From: Nephromyces sp. MM_2019
Lineage: Eukaryota > Apicomplexa > Aconoidasida > Nephromycida
Assembly: GCA_015657535.1 (NCBI GenBank)
Contig: JADHZB010001099.1
Span: 65,708 to 129,707, forward strand
Direction of reading: 5' to 3'
DNA length: 64,000 bases
The translations under genes were made by a program, and so were the position numbers. Below are positions 1 to 12,500 of this stretch, piece by piece (the stretch's first letter is position 1; every line of letters begins with the position of its first letter). A model generated the notes under the pieces. It was given only the letters and a program-made list of their open reading frames with translations, had not been told where the DNA came from and ran no database searches.

Positions 1-34
1 CGACGATGAAATAATTTTTTCCGATGAGGAATAA
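1..34 (+). CDS. Possible 3' end of a plus-strand gene
   Basis: The first bases read, in frame from base 2, as an acidic tail DDEIIFSDEE followed by TAA at 32-34. Acidic, serine-containing C-termini like this are common in eukaryotic proteins, and the dense Asp/Glu content is unlike the frames just downstream. Only eleven codons are visible, so this may be chance. The rest of the gene would lie before the window. Confidence 0.25.
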   Translation, partial: DDEIIFSDEE

Positions 35-3000
35 ACGATCGATGAGATGCATTTAAAAAAATGAATTCAGGGAGAGTTAAGAAAGCTTAAGCTGACAAGC
101 AGAAAAGCATTTAAAAGCTTGATGAAGCATCGTAGGCCAGAAAGTGACGCAGGCAATAATAAGTTGCACTATAGGCCGCTGTGATTATTAGGAGAAACAT
201 TGATATAATATTGCCAGATTATCTTAAGGGTAAACATTCCGATTCATTCAGCAAGCGACCATCGTCCGAGAATTTCGGTTTCTTTTGTTAAATTTTGAGA
301 CTCCTTGAATTCTTTTGCTCTTTTTTGTCAAATGAAGAGCTCGATATCTTTCCCTTGCATGGGAATTGTTACATACTCTAGTATGTACATCACGCTATCC
401 TTGCCATTAAATGATATACATAGGAGATTAGAGCGTTCATGGCAACACGTTTTTCCAAGGCTTTTTGCTGGGCGGTATGGTTCCATTTGGGGAATTTGAA
501 GTTAGTGCTTTAGGGAAAGGATCCATTGCTGTATCACAATGTCACCATACTCCATTTGAAGCTTCGTGCTGACAAATGTACGGGTGCCATTTCTATGCGT
601 GTAATGAGGATTCTATATCTGCTCTGAAATTTTTTTCGAAGGGGGCCTGCAGGAACGAGACTCAGGTGACTCTTGGTATAGGTGAATATGCGTAGGCATG
701 TTGCTGTGTATTACTTTACAGCTGTTGAAGATCTCACCGGCTTTGGTATCCTTGAATGTTTTGCAACGATTCATAAAAACAAATTTATTATACTTGTAGT
801 TACCATGCTAAATCATATGCACAAGGTGACACCGAAATTGTTAAGACATTAAGAGGTATCTCTGATGACCTTGCGCATTAACTGTAGTTCACCCAAACTT
901 TGCAACTTAACTATTTAGTTGCTTTTCATCTTCTCTAGCTTAGGATGCTTCCTCCTGATTTGCAGCACGCTATACTCATATATAGCCAAATTATTTCTAT
1001 AGATACGCATTTAAGAAGCTCGCGATCACTGAACGCAAATGACATGTACTGTTTAATGCTTCTGAGGCATTCCATTTGTTGGAAAACTTTTGTGTGGTAA
1101 AGAATGAGCATAGTACCAGCACGAGAGAAACTTCCAAAAAAATGCTTTAAAGGCGGAATGAGAATGCTCACTTCGTTATCAACTTGACCCCTAACACTAG
1201 GTTCTTCTGTAGAAAAAAAAAGGTCATGGACGAACCAGGAATCAAAATTTTCAGGTCAGCAGTTGAATAGGATGTCGTGTTCCAACGGCCGAGTGTGAGA
1301 ACTTGCATATGCATACCATGAGCAAGTTAAGCAATAAATTGGGGATTAGAAGAATGTAACTGCGCATTAAGCGCCCCGCATAGGATGTTTTGAGGTGAGC
1401 GCTTTTTTTCCTACCCGCAGATGAAGCTTACTTCTCTGTTTGAAGTAACTACTGAGTAAAAGGCCATGCGCAGTGGCGCTTAACCACCGGCATTTCTGAC
1501 ACTAATCAATTACTTTCTGCATTCTTGTGTGTACCAATTGAGTGAAGAAGAGAATTAATCAAAACTCTTAAAAATCGCTAAATTTAGGGATAAGAATTAC
1601 TTCCTGCTGAAAGAAATGGGTATTCCTTATTTATTTGCTGTTGCGTACCCAACGACAGCGGGCGCTTCGGCCAAAAAGAGAGATTTCACCGAATTAACTA
1701 TAAAAATAATCTCAGTTGACTCATGTATACCCTTCTAAAAGATGAGTAAAACACGCTAACGAGCATGAATTGAACTTTTCCCTTAGCGCAGATACTGATT
1801 ATTATAGCCGTACACCAGGTCAATTTAGCCCAGCCTTGGTAAAACAAGTACCGCATTAGACTAAATGCACGCTACGCCAGAGCCTCGTAGTTTTACTGAC
1901 ATTGGCTGGCATGGACAGATAATAATTAACCCAGTGGGTCATAAGTGATATTTACGAAAGCTGGATTCGTAGAATTAAGAGGAAAGAGGCTTTCAAAGGT
2001 GTTCTGTCCGAAAGCCACTTATCAGCGAGGGTCAATTATTCTTTCAAAGAGATGTTTATAGGGCACCTTTAGCTGTAGCTCCTGTGTTGAAAAGAGCCTG
2101 CCCTCGGGTCCAATATGAACTTTCATGCGAAGCAACCAGCATCACGACATTGGCTATATGACGAAAAACAAATGTCTAGCGCAGCTATCATGCTTCTGGA
2201 TGTAGAAGGTAAAGTTACAATGAAAATGCAGAGCTATGTATAAATAAAATACCGAATTTCACTAGTAATGGAGATCGCTAGGGTCCACCTTAGGGGTAGA
2301 ATGAAAGCGAAGAAGATTATGGATTTCAACACTGGAATCTACGGAAAAATAAGGGCTGCTCAGCGCCTTCAGATTCACTCTATTTCCAAGCATTAGGCTA
2401 GATGATTCCGACGTGGGGGGGAGAGTCCAGTAAAAGCTGTGAGGTAAGACCCAAATATTGAAAAGTATCGGAGACTCATGACTACATGCACTCATCACTT
2501 AAAGTAGACCAAATCGACAAATACAAGTTTATGGCACGCAGTACCCCCGTGGCTGCCATAAAATTCACCCAGCGAATAAGGTCAAAGCGAGCCATCAGTT
2601 TTAACGACCGCTAAGCTAGAAATAGTTGAATATGGTTCGATATACTAATGAGGCTAACTGCTTAGCACGCAAGGCTCTCCAAGTGTCTGAACCGCTTTTT
2701 TCCACGATGAAAATACATCAGTAATTAAAAACCTCTGCGCTGTGATAAACTACACTAACGAAATGACCAGTTTTGCTCCAATTATGTAATGAAGAGGTTG
2801 TCGGTAGCAACAAAAATGAAAACAATGGTTTATCATGCCTTGAACTCCTTCCAATAGAGCAACAGTACAATACTACTAGATACAATGCACTACACCAGTT
2901 AGGAAAAAAGAGGGAATCCAGTTCATGAGCTGAAAAACTATTAGCTGACTACTTTTGTGGAAGCTTCGGCAAACAAGAAGCCTAATGTACAGCATGTTGT

Positions 3001-3359
3001 AAGACACCATGGCCAAGATTTTGGCCGAAACAAAAATAAGGGCAGTAGCAATAAGATTTTAGTGTCTATTGACAGCTGTGACTATCCAAGTTAAGCCTCC
3101 TTTTTCTGGAAATAGAATCATACCGGAAGCAATTTTTCTAATTAAACTTTCTTCAGTGCTATGATACTACACTTCATTATGCCGAAATCGACACAGCTCA
3201 GCTTTTCTAGCGGATAAGCACAGATCTTCCCTTGATTTTTTTGAAGCTATTAAAATGGCGAAACTCCATGCTGGGGGACTATTAATAATTGAATTATTAA
3301 AGAAAATACAAACATTACAAGGGCTTCTAAAAAACACTAAGAAATAACAAGTTACCAAC
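35..3359. other. Intergenic, no gene seen
   Basis: Only short open frames occur on either strand. None has splice signals at its edges or a recognisable motif. The 3' untranslated region of U2AF2 (minus strand) should occupy the part just below 3,360. Confidence 0.5.
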
Positions 3360-3539
3360 TCAAGCCTTTACTACCTTTATATTGGTTTGAGTTGACGGCG
3401 CAATCGATGGATTATAAAGGGAAGAGTGACTCATTTCAAAATTGGGGGACGGATTGGAGAACACTCTTTGCTCGTATTTCATTTCACTAAAGTAATGGGC
3501 TTCGACGATTCTTGCAGCAAATTTTCTACCACTCAAGGC
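3360..3539 (-). CDS. U2AF2: U2AF2 last exon: end of UHM with RXF motif
   Basis: The acceptor TTTCTTCAG precedes GCC TTG AGT. The exon begins ALSGRKFAARIVEAHYF, matching the last helix and strand of the U2AF homology motif; GRKF is the RXF loop that grips the tryptophan of ULM ligands. About 43 further residues form a polar tail before TGA at 3,362-3,360. Joins the previous exon in phase 0. Confidence 0.9.
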   Translation of the reverse strand, partial: ALSGRKFAARIVEAHYFSEMKYEQRVFSNPSPNFEMSHSSLYNPSIAPSTQTNIKVVKA

Positions 3540-6500
3540 CTGAAGAAACAAAGAAAAGAAAAACAGAACAGCTGCTGGACATAAAAAATACGCCAACCTA
3601 AGACTAAACCTTTGAAAACAGCTTCCATGAAGAGCCTCTAATCAGGCATGCAATGCTCAAGGACAACGCGAAGTCTGAGAAACGAATCTAATGGCGACTT
3701 CGCTGGCTTTTTAGCAAATGCGTGATACTGTGACCACTACAAGCAGAACATCGTAAACAAAACGAAGCAGCAGGCAATTATATTGATACGAAGGTAAGCA
3801 CATACAAGCCATTTATCTTACCATACGTAAGAATATAGTGACCGGTACCCATAACAGAGGCTTGCTTAGAGATAACACAAAAAATCGACTCTTAACTTCA
3901 TAAAATTTTTCTCGAAAAAAACCATCAGCAAATGCAGAATGGCGAAAAATATCAAATCATACACATAGCGTCACACTAATATAAAGGAAAAAATCTGTTT
4001 CTTCGGGGAGCAATATCGATAGAAACGTAATCATAGACGTCGAATTAAACTTCATCTTCATGCGAAGATTTGTGGTAATTTCATGGAAAAGGCCTAGTTC
4101 AAAAGGAACGTTTTCAATAAATAAGGACTTCTAAATATTAGGCTGCTGCAGGTCAGGATATAAAACTCGCCAAGGGTACAAGAATGAAGCTGAAATTGCT
4201 ACACTAACGTACAAGAGTGGTGCCAAGTATAACGGCGCAGATCAAATAATAGATGCAGGTATGAATAATTCACTAGTAAACAAGCGGAATAGTTACCCAA
4301 TATAAAAATCCGACAAACACTCATTCATACCGACCTTTCTAGCTTTCGCGGAGCCATCAGTGTTTGAGAATTCAACAAAAGCAAAACCTACACCATTTGC
4401 TTTGTCTTCTTCATCTGAATCCCCCGTTGGCCTGGGGATTTCAATGGAAGAAACAGTGCCAAATTTTGCACATTCCAGCTTGACATCTTCAACTATCTCA
4501 TCGTATTCGCTATCATCGCGTAGCTAAGAAATGCAAGGAAAACAGTATTAAACATGATAAATAAACAGTTTTCTTGGTGAGCGGAACAGCGTTAAATTAA
4601 CTTCAAAAAGCAACATTAATCCATAAAAACGGGGAGAAACACTGAAATAAATCGCATGCTTAATAAAAAATCATTCAGTGTAAAAGCACGACTAACTGCC
4701 AACGTGAGCCATACTTAGTGGCATGAGATACGCCTATATCAAATGGAGAATAATACTTAAAATAACCTGCTAAAATCACTTTATTGTCTATTTTGTCTAC
4801 ATCCTTTAAGGCCTTCTAACAAGAACAAAACTTTTTGAGCTCACCGTGAAATGCATATTGCATCGATTATAACATATCTACTGTTCCCATCAATGGCCGA
4901 ATAAAATTAATATAGTTAGCAACAATTATCATAGAAATTGAGGTATAAGAGTAGAGACAGGAAAACTGTAAACTCTCCGCAAGCCTATTACAAACGTACT
5001 GGTAATATATACGATGCGCTAAAGCTATACTCCCGTATTAATTCAGAAGAATGTTAAAAGCCATTCAATATTCGTAAGCAATGAGGTAAATACGACTGCA
5101 ACGCACAGAAAAGGATGCACAAGAACTGCATAAAGAAAAAAAAAGGCACCATAAAGTGTGCTGATTGTTGGATAAACAAGCAAATTACAAAGCCCTGAAA
5201 AGCATAAAAAATACTCAATAACGAACCTCATCAGGAGATACAAGATTGCATAGCATGATAACACGCGTGGCAACTTGAGGCTTCATCAACGGGTCCCCAC
5301 TTTTTATTTGCATTCTCACGTAGTCTGCCAGGAGGCCCTCGGCAACACAATCTTCAGCTTTCATTATGCGATAAGGCGTATTTTCTGACAGAATTTCCAA
5401 AGCTTGTTGCTGAGATTCATAATCCTGGAAGCTGCATATGCACACTCCCTGATTTAACAAAGCCAAAAAACATTTTTCCGCGAGATACTTTAGAAGACTC
5501 ATAGGAAAGAGAGCCAAATATATACTCACACTGGCAAGGTACATGCTTATATATAATAGGAAAAGTACCCCCTATTATAGTTCAGAGGCTTCCAGCAAGA
5601 GTGACAAACTAAACGTAGCACATCAGCTACGCTTCTGAATTAGCAACTCATTTGCTTATGCTCATATATAATTGTAAGAACTTAGCGGGTTGCTATTGTT
5701 AAGCAAAAGATTACAGGAAAAACAAAATGGAAAGTAGGTTTTTAGATATTCGAAATAGCTTTAGCTAAATGCTGTCTAATTTCACTATTTAAAGCAACCC
5801 AACTAGTCTATACATAAACACCCATGATCTAAAGTAAACTATACACAAACCGAGTGATTGAATATCGTGCGAAGGACGTAACTATATAAATTTAAGCGTT
5901 AAGAGAAAAAAGTTTACGAAGAAGTCCAACACTACCAGCGCAATGACAAAAACTTCACAGCATACACAAAAACGCATTCCATTCAGAGAGCTAGAGAGCA
6001 ATAGGGACGCTTACATACACCATTTCTTCACCGCTATACCAGCTTGGTAAGCCGCGACCCCCTGTAATGAGGAATCATCTACATTGCAAAAGCAGAAGTC
6101 ATCTAATCACAAAAATAAAACAAGGCACAAGAGGAAGACCTAAACAAGGCTCCAAGTCAAATGGGCACAGAGCCCTTCAGGATATTAATATTTTGGAATA
6201 GAAAGCATGATATTCCTTCGACAACCCGCTATTATCATATCAAGACTGCACACATGTTCAAAAGACATAAATTAACTAATAGGATTAAAAAACAAAAAAA
6301 TTATCAATAAAAACAAAACGTATATTATATATCAGTATCACAAACTAATCCCTAAGTAACAGGAATTCAGCCTAGGAACAAACACATCTGTAGCTACACC
6401 CAATTCAGCCACACTAAAAAACACACCTGTAACTACACCTAATACACCTCAAATAAAAAAGTGATAGAACATGTCCCTTCACACAAAATCCATTCTTCAT

Positions 6501-9500
6501 AGTAGCAACGCATGGGGGAATAACATCCTATACGCTCAAAGGAAATTATGGAAAACTACTAAAGGCCAATAAGGATTGTTCTCACAATAATTAAAAAATA
6601 TCAGCCAAAATAAGCTGGAAGGCAACTGTAGCATGCGTTCTGAAGCAAACCGCACCACATGGATCCAGTGTGCTACTTTGAAAATTATCCGCAGTTTCAA
6701 AATCTGTAGCTTCGTTTGATACTTGTTCGTTGCCTCAGCATAAAACTAGCTGAGCGGGACGAAATGGTGAGCATTTCATCATTCACAACAGTATGAAGTA
6801 GCATCTCTAAAAGAGCGACAAAATAAATAGAGCAGCGCCTAAAACAGCGAGGAATCCACCGATAATACAACTAGAAGGGATAAGCTGATTTTATGGTGGT
6901 GTATATATCCAGCGTGCGTGTGTGTGTGCTACTACTGATAAAAAACATTACTTGTGTGTCAAGAATAACCTACCGAACTAGATCCATTTTCTTTAAATAG
7001 GAGCTGAAAGAACTTAACAGGACCGAAAGTAGTCACTAGGTTCCGTACCTATGAGCAGAGGGTAGAATTTTTCTAGCCGTCAAAATGAGAGACGATTGAT
7101 AAAAGAACAGTTCTTCCTAGAGACTAAGCAGGCCAAATTGCATTTGTAACGGTCAGACTTCACGAGAAACGAGGAAAACTAACCAGGAAAAGTAAGTCTA
7201 GTAAACTAAGTGAGCACATATCCATACCGCAACCAACACTGACTATCGCGTAAAAAACCAAATATTCCACCCAAAACTCTCAGGGCTGTGCCTTAGAAGA
7301 AACCCACCCATATATAAATACACTCGTAGATATATCGGCACAATAGCCTTCCGGTAAGAAGCAGAATCTCGTGATAAATCTCTCAAGCAGCAGAGTCTCG
7401 GATTAGCCTCAGATTATATCATAAATACACACGCACATATGTGTGTAAATGAAATACTACACTTTACGATGCCACAAGGGTAGAGCAGAGGACACAAATA
7501 ACTTCACAAAGGCAGAGATAATGCATTTTCCGGATACAGGAAGTAGCAAATGCCCAGTATTCAGGGGGGTGCAACACAAGGGCCACAAAGCAAATAAAGT
7601 AATCTATAGGACTAAAAAATAAAATGGAAAATTACGATGTGAATCTTAAAAAGAAGGAATACTATTTCCTGGAATTCTCAAGCAACGTTCTACAATTGTT
7701 TTGCAGCTTACCTTCTCTTCCGAAAGCTCTGGGGGAAGATCTAAAATGCACATGCGATCCGGCGGTTGCATAGCTGCAGAGAATAAACACAACAAAATTG
7801 ATGAGAAACACAAACAAATCCTTTTAAAGTATCGTGCAAGAAAAACTGTTCTTAAGCAGCGAAAAATATGTGAACTATACTATGTCTTGACAAAAAATAC
7901 CCGAAAGGCAGATAATTCATACACACACACAGCAACTGCACCTCAGTGTGTCCCAGGATGAACAGAGTAAAATGCAAAACCGAACTTTTCATTTATTTAT
8001 ACGCCTACCAAGTGGAAGTCTTAGCGACTATTAAGCAAGAACTCACATACATCAAAAGCAGCAAAAGGCAAAGGAACTCATGGGGATTAAGCGCAAACTC
8101 ATATAAAACAAGTGAAAAAGGACTCAATGCAGTTCGACTCTCATTATATCATAGATACCAGTAACGGCTATAAATTGATTGTATTATCTTCATCGACGCC
8201 ATCAATTCATATATAAACAGTAGAAGGCTAGAAAACACACAAAAAATAGGAATATTCAACCGAGCAAATTGGTGTACGTACACTGGAGCGTTTTTGTATG
8301 AGAGGGGTGGGGGGGGCAGGAGGGGGTGCAAAGTGTTTTAGAATAGTGTTTTGTGCACTTACACTATAGAATTTACAAGAGAGGTGTGGGGGCCCCACTT
8401 TTTAATACGAGTGAGCTGGAGATAAAGCGAGTTGATTTTCGTATTAAAGTATTATTGCAGGACCTACATCCCAACTTCCTCAAAATAAACAAATCACTTT
8501 TCAATGTTCGTAGCAAACAGGTCGAAGCAAGAAAGTTAACATATCATATTTACAGCACCTCTAACAAAAAGCATAATACTACACGTGTGTGCAATAGATA
8601 GATACGAATAGCACATTTGCTAATCTCGGAAAAAAGCTCTTGCCATGTCACTTAATATGCCACTATGAGATGATAAGCTTCCAGGTAATCTCGCATCGCC
8701 AAAAAGAGCATTTTAGAGCCATAAAAGGAAATAAGTCGAAATATGCTTTAAAAAAAGCAACTTTCCAGCGATGTATATACAGAAAACTGGACGATCCTTC
8801 GCCATACCTCTTGCACGTATGAACAATTCACAACCTTTTGTAAAAACAAAAAAAAATCACGTAAACACAAGGAATATATTGCTAATATAATAGCAGTTAT
8901 TTTTATATTTCTTCATATATTAATAAGTGGAAATAATGTATCAGTAAGGAAGGGAGCCACCTAAAGAAAAATATCTAAGCAACACGCTAGCATACTTCAG
9001 TTTAACCTGCATTAGGATCTAAGGATATGGAATTTGCAGCCAGTTGCGCAGCTGCGAGAGAACCAGTAATACCTCCTGCAGAGCCCATACCCTCCAGTTG
9101 GCTAGCGACAGCTTCCACTCCACTTTGGACTCCAGCTATACCTTGGGATAAATAACTACTATCTAAAGCAACTACAGTGGGCTGAGGAGCTAACGCTGCC
9201 AACTCAGCAGGGTAAGTCTTTGGACGACCTATACGTAGGCTGAAGGCATATCAACACAATAAATATCTTCAAAGAAGTAAAGTATAGCATAAAACAACTG
9301 CACAATAACCCATTAACAATGCAGAGGGCTGAATATTGATGCAAATAAATCCATTATACGTACAATCATCCTCGAATATACTGGGATAATGAATCGACTG
9401 ATTAGAGCAAAACAATCGAAAACAAAAAGCAGCAAAGCTTGAACGAGGATGGAGCAAATAGTCCAATCTCCTGTACAATATTGCAAGTAGAAATTCGCAG

Positions 9501-12500
9501 CAGAAACTACATCCTTTTGCTATTCTACACGTGATTAATGCGACCGATTTTTTGTTCTCTTAAAAACCAGCATGATGAAATGCCATTAAATATATGTGCA
9601 AAGTAAGCTATTCTGCAACCCGTATCCATTCACTACGGCAAACATACAGTGCTTAACAATATCTTAGTCCATAGCCTACACACACACACCTTGATATAAA
9701 CAAACAGAAAGATCCTAGCCAAAAAAAACTAACAAAAAATTATACAGCTAACAGGACGGTTTAACTAAACACATATTTAACAAACACATAAACAGATATT
9801 CAGTACCATAAAATCAAGTTCATAAATCTACGCCCCAAACCCATATGATATCAGCCACTTTTGCACAGGCAGGAGATATCAACACCCCAAAGTTACTAGC
9901 ATGGCAAACACCAATGATTCACCCAACAAAGCATGAAAAGTGAAACAATTGAGATCAAAATTAGGCTTAATTATCTGCTCACAAAGCCTAAGTTTGATAT
10001 GCTCGCATGATGAGTTCAAAATTTGATACTATCTTCAGTTCTTCTAACCCAGTAGGAAAAAGTGCGTGCGCTAAACATCATCATATGATTTGAGTATTTA
10101 GTAGCAGATCAGAAGGCGCTTATGAAAATGCTATAATGCAGAGAAGATTTCTAGTATTGAATCAAGCAAACACAATTAAGAGAGACATCAAGTCTACAAG
10201 CTCACATTCCTTATAATCTACAAAATCTGATCACATTTCTATTTTTTAAACCAACCTGTATCCTAGACAATTCAAGCCGTTTAGCTGCATACCATTGGAA
10301 GCTTCCTCCATCGTCCTGAACTCAACAAATGCATAGTGCCCGTCAGTACTTATCCAGGCTTTAGAACATGAATTGCCAGGCATAGTAGTTGCCTTTAAAG
10401 CCGACATAGCAGCATTTAAAAACTCTAATAACTGGGCGACGTCAACTCCAGGAGGCAAATTCCCGACATAGAGTTCTCTGGCTGCTTTCGTGGCATTAGC
10501 ATCCAGACCGATAGCTGCCGCTATATTCGCTAGGTTCGCGGCAGCCATGGCAGTGCCAGCAGCTGTAGAACCTGCAATGCCCCCCTTATCTGTGGTATTG
10601 GCAGCATCTCCCTGAAGGGCTGAAGCACTAGTCAGCAAGAGACCAGCGTGTGCTGCGAGGCTACCTCCTCCTAATAGATCAATCGACGCCGATATAGCAC
10701 CAAGGCCATCGGTTATACCAGTAATTCCCTGAGAAGACGCATTAGCAATATTGCTAACCATAGCACTAGAACCTGCTAGACCTAGCGTTGAAGAAAGCCC
10801 CGGTAATCCAGCCAATCCAGCAGCAGAAGCCAAAGCGGCACTAGAGCCAAGTAGCATATTGCCCTCCTCTGTTAAACTTCGTGGCGGAGAATCATAACGC
10901 CAAACCCGCTTCCATGTTTCTCCCGTAGCCTTAGCCGTAGAGCTATCCCTGCCGTCGGCAGCGGAAAAACGCTGCCGACTATGACTGCGACTGTATCCAC
11001 GTAAAGACGGGGAGCGTGAGACCCTTGCTCTACGTTTACTCGAGTGGGGAGAACGGCGATGATGATACGGTTGAGTAGTACGCGAATTGCTCCTGCGACT
11101 GCGAGAATGCGCAGCAGTGACAGACGAAGAATCCTCATTCCTTCTACTGCTGCGCCTAGAAGAGGAAGCCAATGCCTTGGAATTAGATGCAGCACCTACT
11201 TCTGGAGATTCTGAAGGCTTTCGTTCACGATCACTGTGTTTTCTACGACCATAGGAATCACCCAAAGTAGAAGGTTCAGGAGGGGAGCGACCCCGAGAAG
11301 CACCGCTACGGTGTCTTGAACTTCGGCAGTCTGCATAGTAATCTCGGTGATGGTGTCTAGAGGAGTGATGACGATGAGATTCCGCGTGACGGTGTGGGGA
11401 TCGCGAGATGCTACGAGGAGAACGACGCAAGCCTTCATCATTCCTTCTCGAACGTCGATCATGACGAGAACTCTCTTCTGTTCTTCCACCGTAGCGTTGA
11501 TACGGCCGTCCGACTCGGGAGTGACGAGATGGTCGACGAGATGGAGAAGCAGAGGCAGAAGAACCAACACTACCACTGTTACTGCTGCTGCGTAAACGTA
11601 CGCCAGCCCCAGAAGAGTGCAGATTGATCCCCTCAGTTTTGCTGCTACCAGATTTCCTCTGCGATTCATGCTTGGAAGTTGAGCCATTATAATCCTTCCT
11701 TGATACACGCTGAGTAGACTTGTGCTTTTCATCTCCTCCATCGCGTTCACTGCGTAGGTTTACTTCATGTGCAGGCCCATAAGCATGACGAGATCCACCA
11801 GTAGAACCGATGTCATTACCACCTGTAGCCTTAACTGTATGAGATGATGCTTTTGTCTTTGAATCCTTTCTCATGCGGTAGGATGCACTTTCAAATGAAA
11901 CACTACGCCTGTCAGCACGTCTGCTTGAAGGCTTTTGTGATGGAAAACTCGCTTTATCGTTTATATGTGAAGAACGGGAGTCAGGAACTAGCTCAGATTT
12001 TGCCAATTTTGAAGGGGAGACAGAGGGGATAGACGAATCCTCCAAATCCTCTTGTTCTTTTCTTACTCGCCTCCTATGATGGCTGCCAATGCTGCTATGA
12101 GACAGCTGGTCAGCAACTAATTTTTCGATTCGCGGTTTCTTATATCTCGTTCCATCTACGAAAGAGGTATCTTCTTTGGAGAGTTTTTCCTCAGATTGCA
12201 GTTTAGTGCCTTCCTCATCACTATCAAAAGGAGAACCGGGCCCATCTTTTGATGCAGAATCCAAACGTTGATTATAAACCTTTTCATGCCTAGAATTGCG
12301 TTTCTCCCTGGAATCTTCACGTAGTGGCTCCTCACATATTCCAATTTCAGCATCTTCAGTATAAGATTCTGGAAGGCTTTCTACGAGTGACGACCAGCCC
12401 TCAGTCAAGTCTTTAGAGGGCTGGGATGGTTTTTTAGCGGTTGAAGACAAATTAAGCTCTTGCTTATTACCTGCGTTACTTCGGCGGAACTTCTCGTTAT

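Noticed and set aside
11196..11750. 184-codon open frame inside the U2AF2 RS exon
   Set aside because: It is a shifted frame over Arg/Ser codon repeats of the real exon; no splice signals or start context.
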